A stretch of 64,000 nucleotides of DNA from Bacteroidota bacterium. Lineage in GTDB: Bacteria; Bacteroidota; Bacteroidia; Chitinophagales; Chitinophagaceae. Both the position numbers and the translations under genes were made by a program. This document shows positions 30,866 through 46,820 of the stretch, piece after piece. A model generated the notes under the pieces. The model was not told the origin of the DNA, searched no databases, and saw nothing but the letters and a program-made list of their open reading frames with translations. Each line of letters starts with the position of its first letter. The first letter of the stretch is position 1. Where the stretch lies: NCBI GenBank assembly GCA_014190475.1, contig BJGL01000002.1:1-64000 (forward strand), read 5' to 3'.

Positions 30866-31798
30866 TTACTTTTTTGTTTTTTTAAAATCAATTTTATTGA
30901 GTTTTCCTTGTTCTTCCAACTCTTTTCGAACATTATCCAGGATTCCATTCACAAAATGACCGCTTTGAGCCGTGCTATATTCCTTGGCCAAGTCGATATA
31001 TTCATTGAGTGTTACTTTGGGCGGGATCGTTTCAAAATACAGGAATTCGGCAACACCCATTTTCATCATGATCATGTCTAACACCGCAATTCGGTCTGGA
31101 TCCCAATTTTTTAGTTTAGGGACAATCAGCGATTCAAGGTGTTGGTCCTTCTCTACGGTTGTTCGTAATAATTCGCGCGCAAACTTTTCTTTTTCAGGGT
31201 CTATTAATGTATCCAGTGAAAGTGCATGTGGTTTTTGAAGTAAGGTTCCTATCAATTGCACAACAGATTCTCCATCGTCATCAAAATTTCCAAATAATTC
31301 GCTAATGTGAGAAAGGAAAACGGGGTTTGCCAGAAGCAGATCATTTAGAATAAATTCCATGATCTTTTTTTCTTCTTTTTTATCTCTTTTGTTATTTGAA
31401 ATGTACTCCCTGTAAGCATTCGTTTCCAACAGCTGAAGGTGAATTTTACGAATTAAATCTGGTTCGGTTTTGCTTTCAGGTTTTAATCGATTAACCTGTT
31501 TCTTGAAGTCCTCCTTTTCAAGAATCTGCCAAAGCAATTCATTGCCGGCCAATTTGGTATTAATATTAAGATCAGCCTCTGTGGGGAGATGTTTTGAGGC
31601 TTTCTTGTGTGCGTAGGTTTCCGTGTAGCGAAGTACCTGTGTCAGGAACCAGGTTAAATAGGTAAATAGGTCCCGGGTTTGTTCAAAATGTTGATCCAGC
31701 TGTGCTTGTAAACGGGTAGGTGTGGGTATTTCCTCTACGGTGGATAGGGTATAGAGTACCTGCATCACTTTTACCCGGATATTTCTTCTGCTGATCAT
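30866..31798 (-). CDS. nusB: Transcription antitermination factor NusB (long Bacteroidota form)
   Basis: MISRRNIRVKVMQVLYTLS; C-terminal IAVLDMIMMKMGVAEFLYFETIPPKVTLNEYIDLAKEYSTAQSGHFVNGILDNV. Confidence 0.92.
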   Translation of the reverse strand: MISRRNIRVKVMQVLYTLSTVEEIPTPTRLQAQLDQHFEQTRDLFTYLTWFLTQVLRYTETYAHKKASKHLPTEADLNINTKLAGNELLWQILEKEDFKKQVNRLKPESKTEPDLIRKIHLQLLETNAYREYISNNKRDKKEEKKIMEFILNDLLLANPVFLSHISELFGNFDDDGESVVQLIGTLLQKPHALSLDTLIDPEKEKFARELLRTTVEKDQHLESLIVPKLKNWDPDRIAVLDMIMMKMGVAEFLYFETIPPKVTLNEYIDLAKEYSTAQSGHFVNGILDNVRKELEEQGKLNKIDFKKTKK

Positions 31799-31821
31799 GT
31801 TTCAATGAGCTGTTGCAGGGG

Positions 31822-31829
31822 CAAATATA
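31822..31829 (-). promoter_or_regulatory. -7 element TATATTTG for nusB operon
   Basis: TAnnTTTG on the minus strand 23 nt upstream of nusB. Confidence 0.5.
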
Positions 31830-31911
31830 GATCATAATCCCTTGCCCTGCAAGGAATAAAGTGTACTGAAAAAATGGCAGGATTATGTTCTAATAAGTTA
31901 ACAATGAGCAG

Positions 31912-31936
31912 TTTTGTCGTTTGTTTTCTGACAAAA
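31912..31936. promoter_or_regulatory. Perfect inverted repeat TTTTGTC-N11-GACAAAA upstream of groES, candidate operator
   Basis: 7-bp perfect arms in the nusB-groES intergenic region; not a CIRCE element. Confidence 0.3.
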
Positions 31937-32042
31937 AATGCAGGTTGAATATCAAAAAAAGTACTGGCATACAATTTACGGTAACTTCGCCGCCCGCCGG
32001 TGGGTGGGCATTGAACCTTTAAAAACAAAATCAAAACAAGCT

Positions 32043-32324
32043 ATGGCCAAGAAAGTAAACGTAACTCCGCTTCACGATCGAGTGATTGTGAAAGCTGCAG
32101 CTGCCGAGGAAAAAACAGCCGGTGGTATCATCATTCCAGACACTGCAAAAGAAAAACCACAGCGTGGTACGGTGATCGCAGCAGGTCCTGGTAAAAAAGA
32201 TGAGCCGGTAACGGTAAAGGCAGGAAACACTGTACTCTATGGCAAATATGCCGGTACAGAAATTCAGATTGAGGGAGAAGATTACCTCATCATGCGTGAA
32301 TCCGATATTCTAGCAATTGTTTAA
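32043..32324 (+). CDS. groES: Co-chaperonin GroES
   Basis: [45 protein letters not shown]; start at MAKKVNVTP. Confidence 0.96.
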   Translation: MAKKVNVTPLHDRVIVKAAAAEEKTAGGIIIPDTAKEKPQRGTVIAAGPGKKDEPVTVKAGNTVLYGKYAGTEIQIEGEDYLIMRESDILAIV

Positions 32325-32364
32325 TTGCGCTATCCTCAACAACTTAACTACAAATTAAAAGTAT

Positions 32365-34002
32365 ATGGCAAAGCAGATTTTTTTTGATATTGAAGCAAGA
32401 AACAAAATGAAGCGTGGTGTTGATACACTCGCCAACGCAGTAAAAGTTACATTAGGCCCTAAAGGACGCAACGTAGTAATTGAAAAGAAATTTGGCGCTC
32501 CTCAGGTTACAAAGGACGGTGTAACAGTTGCAAAAGAAATTGAATTAGAAGACCCTATTGAAAACATGGGTGCTCAAATGGTAAAAGAAGTAGCTTCCAA
32601 AACAGCCGACATTGCTGGAGACGGAACTACTACTGCTACCGTGCTGGCGCAAGCTATTATCGGTGAGGGCCTCAAAATGGTTGCTGCGGGTGCCAACCCA
32701 ATGGACTTAAAAAGAGGAATTGATAAAGCGGTAAGTATTGTTGTAGAAAGTCTAAGAGATCAGAGTCAGACAGTTGGAAGTGATGGTAAAAAAATCCAAC
32801 AGGTTGCTACCATTTCTGCCAACAACGACGAAACCGTTGGTAAATTAATTGCTGAAGCGTTTGCTAAAGTGGGTAAAGAGGGGGTGATCACTGTGGAAGA
32901 AGCAAAGGGTACTGATACTACAGTGGATGTGGTAGAAGGTATGCAATTTGATCGTGGATATATTTCACCATATTTCGTTACAAACAGCGAAAAAATGGAA
33001 GCTGAATTGCAAAATCCCTATATCCTGATCTATGACAAGAAGATCAGCAGTATGAAGGACATTTTGCATATCCTCGAGAAAGTTGCGCAGGGTGGCCGTC
33101 CATTACTCATCATCGCTGAGGATTTGGAAGGTGAAGCATTAGCAACGTTAGTTGTAAACAAATTACGTGGTACCCTCAAAGTAGCTGCTGTAAAAGCTCC
33201 TGGATTTGGTGATCGTCGTAAAGAAATGTTGCAAGACATTGCTATACTAACAAAGGGTATCGTGGTAAGCGAGGAGCAAGGTTTCAAATTGGAAAATGCT
33301 GATATCAGCTACCTGGGTCAAGCAGCCTCTGTTACTATTGACAAAGACAACACAACAATCGTAGGCGGTAAAGGAAAGAAAGAAGATATCACAGCGCGTG
33401 TAAATCAGATCAAAGCGCAAATCGAAACAACTACCTCTGACTACGATAAGGAAAAATTACAAGAGCGTTTAGCAAAGTTAAGTGGTGGAGTAGCGGTTTT
33501 ATATGTAGGAGCTGCTACAGAAGTGGAAATGAAAGAAAAGAAAGATCGCGTGGATGATGCGTTGCATGCTACTCGTGCGGCCGTGGAAGAAGGTATCGTG
33601 CCTGGTGGTGGTGTGGCATTTATCCGTGCCATCGAAAAGCTCGAGGCAAAAGTGAAAGGTCAAATCGAAGATGAACAAACCGGTATGGCAATTGTACGTC
33701 GTGCTTTAGAAGAGCCCGTACGTATCCTGACAGCTAATGCTGGCATTGACGGATCTATCGTGGTACAGAAAATTAAAGATGGCAAGGGTGATTTCGGTTT
33801 CAATGCCCGCACGGAAACATATGATAACATGTTCAAGGCTGGTGTGATTGATCCTACTAAGGTTAGCCGCGTAGCGTTGGAGAATGCAGCATCGATTGCC
33901 GCAATGCTTCTAACTACTGAATGTGTAGTAGCCGACAAGCCTAAAAAAGAAGAACCTCATGCGCACCCCGCACCTGATATGGGGGGTATGGGAGGCTACT
34001 AA
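32365..34002 (+). CDS. groEL: Chaperonin GroEL
   Basis: [32 protein letters not shown]...[15 protein letters not shown]-terminal GGMGGY. Confidence 0.98.
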   Translation: MAKQIFFDIEARNKMKRGVDTLANAVKVTLGPKGRNVVIEKKFGAPQVTKDGVTVAKEIELEDPIENMGAQMVKEVASKTADIAGDGTTTATVLAQAIIGEGLKMVAAGANPMDLKRGIDKAVSIVVESLRDQSQTVGSDGKKIQQVATISANNDETVGKLIAEAFAKVGKEGVITVEEAKGTDTTVDVVEGMQFDRGYISPYFVTNSEKMEAELQNPYILIYDKKISSMKDILHILEKVAQGGRPLLIIAEDLEGEALATLVVNKLRGTLKVAAVKAPGFGDRRKEMLQDIAILTKGIVVSEEQGFKLENADISYLGQAASVTIDKDNTTIVGGKGKKEDITARVNQIKAQIETTTSDYDKEKLQERLAKLSGGVAVLYVGAATEVEMKEKKDRVDDALHATRAAVEEGIVPGGGVAFIRAIEKLEAKVKGQIEDEQTGMAIVRRALEEPVRILTANAGIDGSIVVQKIKDGKGDFGFNARTETYDNMFKAGVIDPTKVSRVALENAASIAAMLLTTECVVADKPKKEEPHAHPAPDMGGMGGY

Positions 34003-34033
34003 TTCCTGCCGTAAAGCTTCAAAATCAATTTAC

Positions 34034-34067
34034 AGTCCCGTTTCTGACCGAAACGGGACTTTTTTTT
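34034..34067 (+). terminator. Intrinsic terminator of groESL
   Basis: AGTCCCGTTT-ctgaccg-AAACGGGACTTTTTTTT. Confidence 0.9.
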
Positions 34068-34170
34068 GCCAATTCCTGTACAAACGGACTGTTAAAATCC
34101 TTATTTTTAAGGCGCTGGCGGGGTTTCATACCCTTGCCTGACAATCATTTATTAAAACAAACCACTTCAC

Positions 34171-39557
<5,387 letters not shown>

Positions 39558-39634
39558 ATTACAGGGGTGGATTGTTGATTTTTTGTTCAACATCTACTTT
39601 CGAACAACTGTTATAAACACACAGGCCCTGTACA

Positions 39635-40879
39635 ATGAAAGAAACAATACAATTGAATTTGACAAATCCGGCCAAACTGGAAAGTTTGTATCGTTCGGAC
39701 AAATCTGGATTTCGAAAAGCTTTTTTCGAGGTATTCCCAGCCAAACCTGCTGATCCTATTGCAATATGCTGGTATGAGCGCTTACAAGAAGAATCCTCCT
39801 CCATTTCTTGGGGAAGGGGGGCTGACTTATTGGTTATTTTAGTGGCCACTGCCATTGCAACTTTAATCGCAAAAATTCCTGATTTTTTTTCGCTGAAACC
39901 GGAGGAATTTTTTCCCCGCAATATCAGTTTTATTGTACTGCCTGTATTAGCGGGATATTTTATGTGGTTGCACCGACTTAACAAGCAAATCATCTTTGGA
40001 GTCCTGTTCCTATTTGCAGCCTGTGCGGCTTATATCAATTGGTTGCCAGGTAATTTTGATAATGACACGTTTATACTAAGCTGTATACATCTCCCGCTAG
40101 TTGGATGGTCCTTACTTGGATTTGTATACGGGAAGGGTCAGTTGCATGATTGGGCGGAGCGTCCTGCTTTTTTACGTTTTAACGGCGATCTTATAGTTAT
40201 GGGCTCCTTGATTGTTAGTGGGGTGATGGTACTATCTGGAATTACCATGGGTCTCTTTAGTTTAATTGGTCTTTCTATCGAAGATTTTTACACCCGGTGG
40301 ATATTGATTGCTGAATTATCGGCCTCCCCCTTGATTGCTACCTATGTAATTCGGTATAATCCTCAATTAGTGAATAAGGTCTCTCCTGTTATTGCCAGAA
40401 TTTTTAGTCCGCTAGTGCTGGTCACATTGGTGGCCTATTTAATTGGGATTTTGATTGCTGGAAAAGATCCTTATACCGATCGCGATTTTCTAATGCTATT
40501 TAATGCGCTCTTAATTGGTGTATTAGCGATCATCTTTTTCTCTGTGGTCGAAATGAAGCGTGCTGCAGAAAATAAGCTAGCACATTGGATTATCTTCCTT
40601 TTGGCTCTCGTAACGATCGTAGTAAATGGAGTAGCGCTTTCTGCCATTGTATATCGTATCGGATCTTGGGGCTTTACGCCAAATCGATTAGCAGTACTGG
40701 GCGGAAATTTATTGTTCTTCATTAATTTGATTTTACTGGCTCGTCAACTGTTTCGACAACTACGCGGCCAGGTAGCCTCCACTTCAGTAGAGGAAGTTAT
40801 TGCTCGCTATTTGCCTGTTTACTTTATTTGGGCTGTCTTGGTTACCTTTTTGTTCCCACTTATCTTTAGGTTTCAGTGA
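39635..40879 (+). CDS. DUF4153 domain-containing multipass membrane protein
   Basis: Multiple TM helices; RIGSWGFTPNRLAVLGGNLLFFINLILL typical of DUF4153. Confidence 0.82.
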   Translation: MKETIQLNLTNPAKLESLYRSDKSGFRKAFFEVFPAKPADPIAICWYERLQEESSSISWGRGADLLVILVATAIATLIAKIPDFFSLKPEEFFPRNISFIVLPVLAGYFMWLHRLNKQIIFGVLFLFAACAAYINWLPGNFDNDTFILSCIHLPLVGWSLLGFVYGKGQLHDWAERPAFLRFNGDLIVMGSLIVSGVMVLSGITMGLFSLIGLSIEDFYTRWILIAELSASPLIATYVIRYNPQLVNKVSPVIARIFSPLVLVTLVAYLIGILIAGKDPYTDRDFLMLFNALLIGVLAIIFFSVVEMKRAAENKLAHWIIFLLALVTIVVNGVALSAIVYRIGSWGFTPNRLAVLGGNLLFFINLILLARQLFRQLRGQVASTSVEEVIARYLPVYFIWAVLVTFLFPLIFRFQ

Positions 40880-40888
40880 CAACCAATC

Positions 40889-42322
40889 ATGCTACAAGAA
40901 TATAATAAAGGGCAGCTTTCCGGAAAGGCTGCCCTTTCTCTTATTGTAGGATCAATCATTGGGGCTGGTCTTTTTATGAAGCCAGCCTCTATGGCAACAC
41001 AATTAGGATCGCCTGTGGCTATGACCCTAATATGGGTGGTGGCCGGTTTTTTTACCTTATGCGGGGCATTGGTTATAGCAGAGTTGGGGGTGCGTATGCC
41101 TACCACAGGCGGATTATTTGTGCATTTTACGAAATGCTATGGACCCCGAATTGGATTTTTATACGGTTGGTCTGCATTTTCGGTTATCAATACAGCCTCT
41201 GTAGCTGCGATTGCTTTCATTTGTGCTACTTATCTGAATGCTCTTTTAGCTATTCCTGATTTTTTGAGTCCTGGCTGGAGTTCATTTTCCATTTCTATTT
41301 ATCCGCTAGGTTATCTATATCCTTTTCGTGACTTTACTGTCAAATTGATTGCCATAGTACTGGTGCTGTTTATTACGTGGATTAATACAAAAAGTTTGCA
41401 AGCGGGTGGTCGGCTTCAATTCTTTTCAACCGCTTTGAATATTTTTATTTTATTGTTCTTATCAATTTTGCTTTTTTCAGCTGCAAAGGGGAATATTACT
41501 AATCTAACGTTGCCGGGTTTGAACGTCGCCATGGATCGTGGCCTTGTGGCATGGATACCCGCTTTGACGGGTGCTTTTTTTGCATTAGATGGATGGATCA
41601 ACATCATTTCAATGGCAGGGGAGGTTCGATCCCCATCTCGTAATATCCCTCGTGCTTTACTTTTTGGTGTGGGGATTTGTTTATTCCTTTATCTGCTGTT
41701 GAACCAGGCCTATCTTTTTGTGATGCCTGTAAATCAAATCGCTACTACCAAAGTGGTTGCTGCCGATGCATTATCGCTGGCTTGGGGCCCAATGGCGGGA
41801 GGATTAATCGCATTTCTGATTGTATGTTGCACCTTGGGGTGTTTGAATGGGAATATCATGGCTACTTCTCGGATTACTTATGCAATGGGAAGGGATCGAG
41901 TTTTTCCAGGGTGGCTTGGCGCCTTAGATCAAAAGAGACAGCTCCCTGTTGCAGCGCTTCGGTTGCATGGGTTTTGGGTAACTATTTTAATTTTATCGGG
42001 TTCTTTTGATATGCTTGCTGATATGTATGTTTTTGTTACTTGGATTGCCTATGGTCTGGCTGCAATTGCGGTATTTCGGTTGTCCCGGACTAAACAAGAT
42101 CAACCGCCATCCTATCAGGCTTGGGGGCAGCCATTTTCGGTTCTCATTTTTATTTTTTTCTGCGCTTTTTATTTAGTGGCTACACTTTATTCAGATATTG
42201 TTTCTTTCATGCTGGGTAAACAACCCATCATTCATGCTGGAGCAGGTCTCTTATTGGTGTTAGCTGGATTACCTTTGTACTATTATTGGCAAAAGAAATC
42301 ACGGTCGGTCCTAAAAGATTAA
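40889..42322 (+). CDS. APC superfamily amino acid permease
   Basis: LSLIVGSIIGAGLFMKPASMA; GWINIISMAGEVRSPSRNIPRAL; 12-TM-like hydrophobicity. Confidence 0.93.
   Translation: MLQEYNKGQLSGKAALSLIVGSIIGAGLFMKPASMATQLGSPVAMTLIWVVAGFFTLCGALVIAELGVRMPTTGGLFVHFTKCYGPRIGFLYGWSAFSVINTASVAAIAFICATYLNALLAIPDFLSPGWSSFSISIYPLGYLYPFRDFTVKLIAIVLVLFITWINTKSLQAGGRLQFFSTALNIFILLFLSILLFSAAKGNITNLTLPGLNVAMDRGLVAWIPALTGAFFALDGWINIISMAGEVRSPSRNIPRALLFGVGICLFLYLLLNQAYLFVMPVNQIATTKVVAADALSLAWGPMAGGLIAFLIVCCTLGCLNGNIMATSRITYAMGRDRVFPGWLGALDQKRQLPVAALRLHGFWVTILILSGSFDMLADMYVFVTWIAYGLAAIAVFRLSRTKQDQPPSYQAWGQPFSVLIFIFFCAFYLVATLYSDIVSFMLGKQPIIHAGAGLLLVLAGLPLYYYWQKKSRSVLKD
40907..40937 (+). repeat. Near-perfect palindrome (15-bp arms, 1-nt asymmetry) inside 5' end of the permease CDS
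   Basis: AAAGGGCAGCTTTCC/GGAAA(G)GCTGCCCTTT read directly at 40907-40937. Confidence 0.85.
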
Positions 42323-42324
42323 CT

Positions 42325-42726
42325 ATGAAAAACAGTCATTATCTACTTTTCTCTCTTCTATCTGGTCTTTTACTGGCGATCGCTTGTTGGATGCCGTGGA
42401 TTGTGATTTCTACTCCTTCACTTATTCTGACTGGGATGAATACGGAGGGAACCAGTTTTGGGAAACCTGGCCTTTTTCATCTACTATTTCTGTGTCTATA
42501 TTTTCTTTTTGTTTTTATTCCTATGGGTTGGGCAAAGCGGTTTAATCTGCTCGTTTCAGCGCTCAACCTGTCTTGGATGATTCGCAATTTCTTCTTGATG
42601 GCTTTATGCAGAGGCGGTGAGTGTCCCGCTCGGCAATTGGGATTTTATTTGGTAGCAATCGCCAGTATCGCCATGTTACTCGCAAGCTTTTTTCCTCCTG
42701 TTCTCCAACAGGAAAAAAGTCAGTAA
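42325..42726 (+). CDS. Hypothetical small membrane protein
   Basis: 133-aa ORF from MKNSHYLLFSLLSG, four hydrophobic stretches, overlapped only by its own N-terminal ORF extension. Confidence 0.65.
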   Translation: MKNSHYLLFSLLSGLLLAIACWMPWIVISTPSLILTGMNTEGTSFGKPGLFHLLFLCLYFLFVFIPMGWAKRFNLLVSALNLSWMIRNFFLMALCRGGECPARQLGFYLVAIASIAMLLASFFPPVLQQEKSQ

Positions 42727-42782
42727 AATTCTAATTTCTTTCAGGTATTGATTTTGAGGGGTAGTGACTGTATACTTATGGG

Positions 42783-43964
42783 GTGCTAGTAGTCCGTTAT
42801 CTGTCCCAATTTACTATTGTCCTTTTTCTTGCACCCATGGTTATGGCTCAATCTGCTTTTTCCATTTATTGGAATATGCAATTGTCGACTCCCGCTACTC
42901 ATCCTTCCTCACTACTAACGGCCAGCGATATTTCTCAAGGTGTAAATTTTGGTACTACTTCATTTCTTACTTCAAATTCTGCATCCTTAAATTCATACAC
43001 TGGCGCTTCGGGTGATAATAATGCTGCTCTAGCCTGCAGAACCGGCCCCTTAAATAAGACGGCTACTGGTTCCTCTTATTTTAGTTTTACTATTTCAGCC
43101 GTTTCTGGATATAAGTTTTTACTACAATCCATTGCACTTGGTCTTCGATCTACCAATTCGGGTCCTCAAACCTGGTCTATTTATTCCAGTGTTGACAATT
43201 TTACTACACCTATTTACACTAGTAGCCTTTCCAATAACAGTAGCTGGGTATTTCAACAGCATTCCATTTCCTCTTCCTATCAAGAGGTTGTTGCCTATCG
43301 GATATACGGATTTGATGGAGTTGGAACTGCCGCTATTAATATCGCAAACTGGCGAATTGATGATTTGGAATTATCGGGACAAGTGGTTCCTGCAACGCTA
43401 CCCGTGCATTGGCTGTACACAGATCTTTATCTGTTAAATAATCGGGTTATGGTAGCGTGGGCAACCACTTGGGAAGAAAATAATTTGCGCTATCATGTTG
43501 AGCGCTCTGCAGAGGGCGAATCATTTTTAAGAATTGGAGAACTTACTGCAGGATTTAGTGGAAATTCTAGTACAGAACAAGTTTATCAGTTTTGGGATAA
43601 TAACCCCTTACCCGGAAGAAGTTATTACCGTATTGTGCAGGAGGACAAGGATGGCTCCTTAAATTTTAGTGCAGTGAAGTCCATTTTTATAGCGGGTGGT
43701 ACTTCTTTTTCATTACACCGGTATCAGGTTGACTTATTTTCCCATCGAATATCGATCGCGTGTAAAGGTGTTGGTCAAACAATTTTTCAACTTTTTACGT
43801 TGCATGGTCAATTATTGAGTCGAGAATTTCGAAATTTAGTATCTGGTCATGATGAGCTCTTTTCAATCCCAATTTCTGCAGAAATAAAAAGAGGTTCGCT
43901 TTTGATTTTGTCAGTTCAACAAAATAACAAACGAGTGGCTTCGCGATTGATCATTTGTAATTAA
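42783..43964 (+). CDS. Secreted hypothetical protein with a Bacteroidota 'LPVxW...[25 protein letters not shown]' domain
   Basis: GTG start, signal peptide, conserved LPVHWL...[29 protein letters not shown] block before a divergent C-terminal region. Confidence 0.7.
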   Translation: MLVVRYLSQFTIVLFLAPMVMAQSAFSIYWNMQLSTPATHPSSLLTASDISQGVNFGTTSFLTSNSASLNSYTGASGDNNAALACRTGPLNKTATGSSYFSFTISAVSGYKFLLQSIALGLRSTNSGPQTWSIYSSVDNFTTPIYTSSLSNNSSWVFQQHSISSSYQEVVAYRIYGFDGVGTAAINIANWRIDDLELSGQVVPATLPVHWLYTDLYLLNNRVMVAWATTWEENNLRYHVERSAEGESFLRIGELTAGFSGNSSTEQVYQFWDNNPLPGRSYYRIVQEDKDGSLNFSAVKSIFIAGGTSFSLHRYQVDLFSHRISIACKGVGQTIFQLFTLHGQLLSREFRNLVSGHDELFSIPISAEIKRGSLLILSVQQNNKRVASRLIICN

Positions 43965-45189
43965 GCAGGGGTAAACTATCGCGAATGATACCAAGGGCTT
44001 CTTCTATTTGTGCCGCCGAGATAACCAAGGGGGGAGCTAATCTGATTTTATCTCCATGAGTAGGTTTTGCCAGTAGTCCTCTGTTTTTCATCTCTATACA
44101 TAAATTCCAAGCTGCGTTAGGATCAGGATGAGCTATTACAATAGCATTTAGTAATCCTTGACCTCTTACTAACTTGATGTAGGGTGAATTTATTTCTTTG
44201 ATTCCCGCCCTGAGTTGAATACCACGCTCAGCAGCATTTTCTGCTAGTCTTTCTTCTTCAATAACCTCCAGTGCTGTTTTGGCAATGGCGCATGCCAACG
44301 GGTTTCCACCATACGTAGATCCGTGTTGCCCAGGTTTGATGGTAAGCATGATCTCGTCATCCGCTAACACTGCGCTAACCGGCAAGAGGCCGCCACTAAG
44401 CGCTTTGCCGAGTATCAGAATATCTGGTCTAACATTTTCATGATCACAAGCCAGCCTTTTTCCTGTTCGTCCTAATCCAGTTTGAATTTCGTCTGCAAGC
44501 AGGAGTACTTGTTTTTCTCGGCAAAGTTGTGCGGCTTTGTTCAGGTATCCGAAAGCAGGAACAACAACACCGGCCTCTCCCTGGATAGGTTCTACCAAAA
44601 ATCCAGCTACATGGGGGTCTGCTAACGCTTTTTCCAGTGCTTCACAATCATTATAAGGTATAGTAATAAATCCTGGCAGGTAGGGGCCAAAGTTTCGTGT
44701 TGACTCCTCATCGGTACTGAATGAAATTACCCCGGAAGTTCTGCCGTGAAAATTGCCCTCACAAACAATGATTTTGGCTTTATTGCTGGGAATTGATTTT
44801 TTTTCATACGCCCACTTTCGGCATAATTTGATGGCTGTCTCCACGGCCTCTACGCCTGTGTTCATAGGGAGCACCTTGTCATAACCAAATAAGGAGGTTA
44901 TGAAAGCAGCATAGGGTCCAAATAAGTGGTGGTGGAAAGCTCTGCTGGTGAGTGTTAACTTTTGAACTTGCTGGGTACAACTAGCCACAATTTTGGGGTG
45001 GCAATGCCCTTGATTAACGGAGGAATATCCGCTTAGAAAGTCAAAATAGCGTACACCTTCTACATCCCACATAAATACGGACTCCGCTCGTTCTATGACA
45101 ACTGGTAACGGGTGATAATTGTGTGCACTGAAATGCTCCTCTTGCTCTATAAATTGTTTGGCTAGCGCGCCAGTAGGGGCTTCATACAT
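43951..45189 (-). CDS. rocD: Ornithine--oxo-acid transaminase
   Basis: [66 protein letters not shown]. Confidence 0.95.
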   Translation of the reverse strand: MYEAPTGALAKQFIEQEEHFSAHNYHPLPVVIERAESVFMWDVEGVRYFDFLSGYSSVNQGHCHPKIVASCTQQVQKLTLTSRAFHHHLFGPYAAFITSLFGYDKVLPMNTGVEAVETAIKLCRKWAYEKKSIPSNKAKIIVCEGNFHGRTSGVISFSTDEESTRNFGPYLPGFITIPYNDCEALEKALADPHVAGFLVEPIQGEAGVVVPAFGYLNKAAQLCREKQVLLLADEIQTGLGRTGKRLACDHENVRPDILILGKALSGGLLPVSAVLADDEIMLTIKPGQHGSTYGGNPLACAIAKTALEVIEEERLAENAAERGIQLRAGIKEINSPYIKLVRGQGLLNAIVIAHPDPNAAWNLCIEMKNRGLLAKPTHGDKIRLAPPLVISAAQIEEALGIIRDSLPLLNYK

Positions 45190-45339
45190 AATAATCAGAT
45201 AAAGGGGTGATGGTTAGTGGGGGAGTGAAAACAGCAGAAACAGCAAAAAGCGTTAGTGATTCAATAGATCCAAATGCTTTTTGAGTAGCGGGAAGGAAAA
45301 TGATGAAATAGAGTTGCTGTTAACCATGTAGCCCTAAAG

Positions 45340-46167
45340 TTATGGAATTTTTTTCCATTGTATCCAGGGATATGGTTCGAGCGTAGGTCTACTGGCATCC
45401 GGTGGAAAAATTCCAAAAATAGTACTACCGCTTCCACTCATTGAGGCGTACAAAGCGCCAGCCTTATAAAGAGTACTCTTTATTTTTTTCAATTCAGGGT
45501 ATTTTATAAAGATGGTTTCTTCAAATTGATTTTGAACTACCGTTTTCCATTCCTCAATTGGTCGTAAAATTGAATTAGTTAATGGCTCTCCCTCTATCCT
45601 GGGGCTTACTCCTCGAAAAGCTTCGGCCGTAGCAATAGAAATGCCAGGATGGATCAATAGAATCTGATAACCTGATAATGACAAGGGTAAGGGCGTTAGT
45701 TTTTCTCCTCGTCCTAATCCCCATGCGGCTTGTTGTAGTAAAAAAAAGGGACAGTCACTTCCAAGTTCAAGTGCGATTTGTTCATTCTCTTGCTTTGATA
45801 AAGAGAATTCAAACAGTGATTGAAGTGCTAGTAATGTAAAGACCCCATCGGCACTTCCGCCTCCCAATCCAGCTCCCATAGGAATATTTTTATGAAGATG
45901 TATGTAGGCTGGGGGTAGATCGGGCTTTATTTCTTGAAGTAGGCGATAGGCTTTAACACAAAGATTTTGTTGCGTGGCGCCCTTAATAGATAAACCGGTT
46001 TGTTCAAATTGAAGAGAGCTGTCTTTATCCTTTTGAATGGGTAGTATCTCCAACGCATCATGTACAGGAACCGGATAAAAAATAGTCTCTATATCATGAA
46101 ATCCATCCTCTCGCTTGCGTAGAATCCGAAGCCCAAGATTGATTTTGCAATTTGGAAATACAATCAT
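45340..46167 (-). CDS. ispE: 4-(cytidine 5'-diphospho)-2-C-methyl-D-erythritol kinase
   Basis: NCKINLGLRILRKREDGFHDIETIFYPV; NIPMGAGLGGGSADGVFTLLAL; ASMSGSGSTIFGIF. Confidence 0.94.
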   Translation of the reverse strand: MIVFPNCKINLGLRILRKREDGFHDIETIFYPVPVHDALEILPIQKDKDSSLQFEQTGLSIKGATQQNLCVKAYRLLQEIKPDLPPAYIHLHKNIPMGAGLGGGSADGVFTLLALQSLFEFSLSKQENEQIALELGSDCPFFLLQQAAWGLGRGEKLTPLPLSLSGYQILLIHPGISIATAEAFRGVSPRIEGEPLTNSILRPIEEWKTVVQNQFEETIFIKYPELKKIKSTLYKAGALYASMSGSGSTIFGIFPPDASRPTLEPYPWIQWKKIP

Positions 46168-46184
46168 AGGTACTGGGTTCGCGC

Positions 46185-46784
46185 TTATTTATTACGGCTG
46201 TTTATTTCGTCGCGAATTGCAATGGCACGAATATAATCCTCGCTCTCCAATACCTCCGTTAAAAGGTGGTTCAACTCCTCTAAGGTCATTTTTTTGAGAT
46301 CTTCGTGTCCAGTGGTTCTTATCTCTTCGTCCAAGCTTTCTGTTTCAGTTTTTTTGCGCTTCGATTCTTCTGTTTCTTCCAACAGTATTCCAGCGTTTTG
46401 TAAAATGTGCTCAAAGGTGTAAATAGGACAACCAAAACGTACCGCCATGGCAATGGCATCAGAAGTTCTGGAATCAATTTCAATGGTGTCATGCTCATTG
46501 GAGCAAACCAATTTTGAATAAAAAACACCTTCTTGTAAATCGTTGATGATTACTTCGTGAAGGTCAATTCCAAAGGCAACTAAAAAATTCTTCATCAGAT
46601 CATGCGTCAGGGGTCTTGACGGATTCATTTTTTCTAACGCCACTGCAATGGCCTGGGCCTCAAATCCACCAATCACGATAGGAAGCCTACGCGAGCCATT
46701 CACTTCTCCCAAAACAACTGCATAGGAGTGTGTTTGCGTGATGCTATGAGAGATTGCAATAATTTCTAATTCAATTTTTTTCAT
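46185..46784 (-). CDS. Bifunctional nuclease (BFN/DUF151) family protein with C-terminal UVR motif
   Basis: RRLPIVIGGFEAQAIAVALEKM...RPLTHDLM...IDSRTSDAIAMAVRFGCPIYT; LEELNHLLTEVLESEDYIRAIAIRDEIN. Confidence 0.92.
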   Translation of the reverse strand: MKKIELEIIAISHSITQTHSYAVVLGEVNGSRRLPIVIGGFEAQAIAVALEKMNPSRPLTHDLMKNFLVAFGIDLHEVIINDLQEGVFYSKLVCSNEHDTIEIDSRTSDAIAMAVRFGCPIYTFEHILQNAGILLEETEESKRKKTETESLDEEIRTTGHEDLKKMTLEELNHLLTEVLESEDYIRAIAIRDEINSRNK

Positions 46785-46791
46785 TCACCTG

Positions 46792-46799
46792 CAAATATA
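46792..46799 (-). promoter_or_regulatory. -7 element TATATTTG for BFN gene
   Basis: TAnnTTTG on the minus strand, 7 nt from the start codon. Confidence 0.5.
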
Positions 46800-46820
46800 G
46801 AATAGCAATCAGGGGTATTC

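Noticed and set aside
31795-32034. Minus-strand 79-aa ORF across the nusB-groES intergenic region
   Set aside because: Overlaps the groES leader; sequence does not resemble a protein family.
45190-45339. 150-bp intergenic gap upstream of rocD considered as ncRNA or regulatory element
   Set aside because: No clear hairpin, promoter box or repeat could be read by eye.
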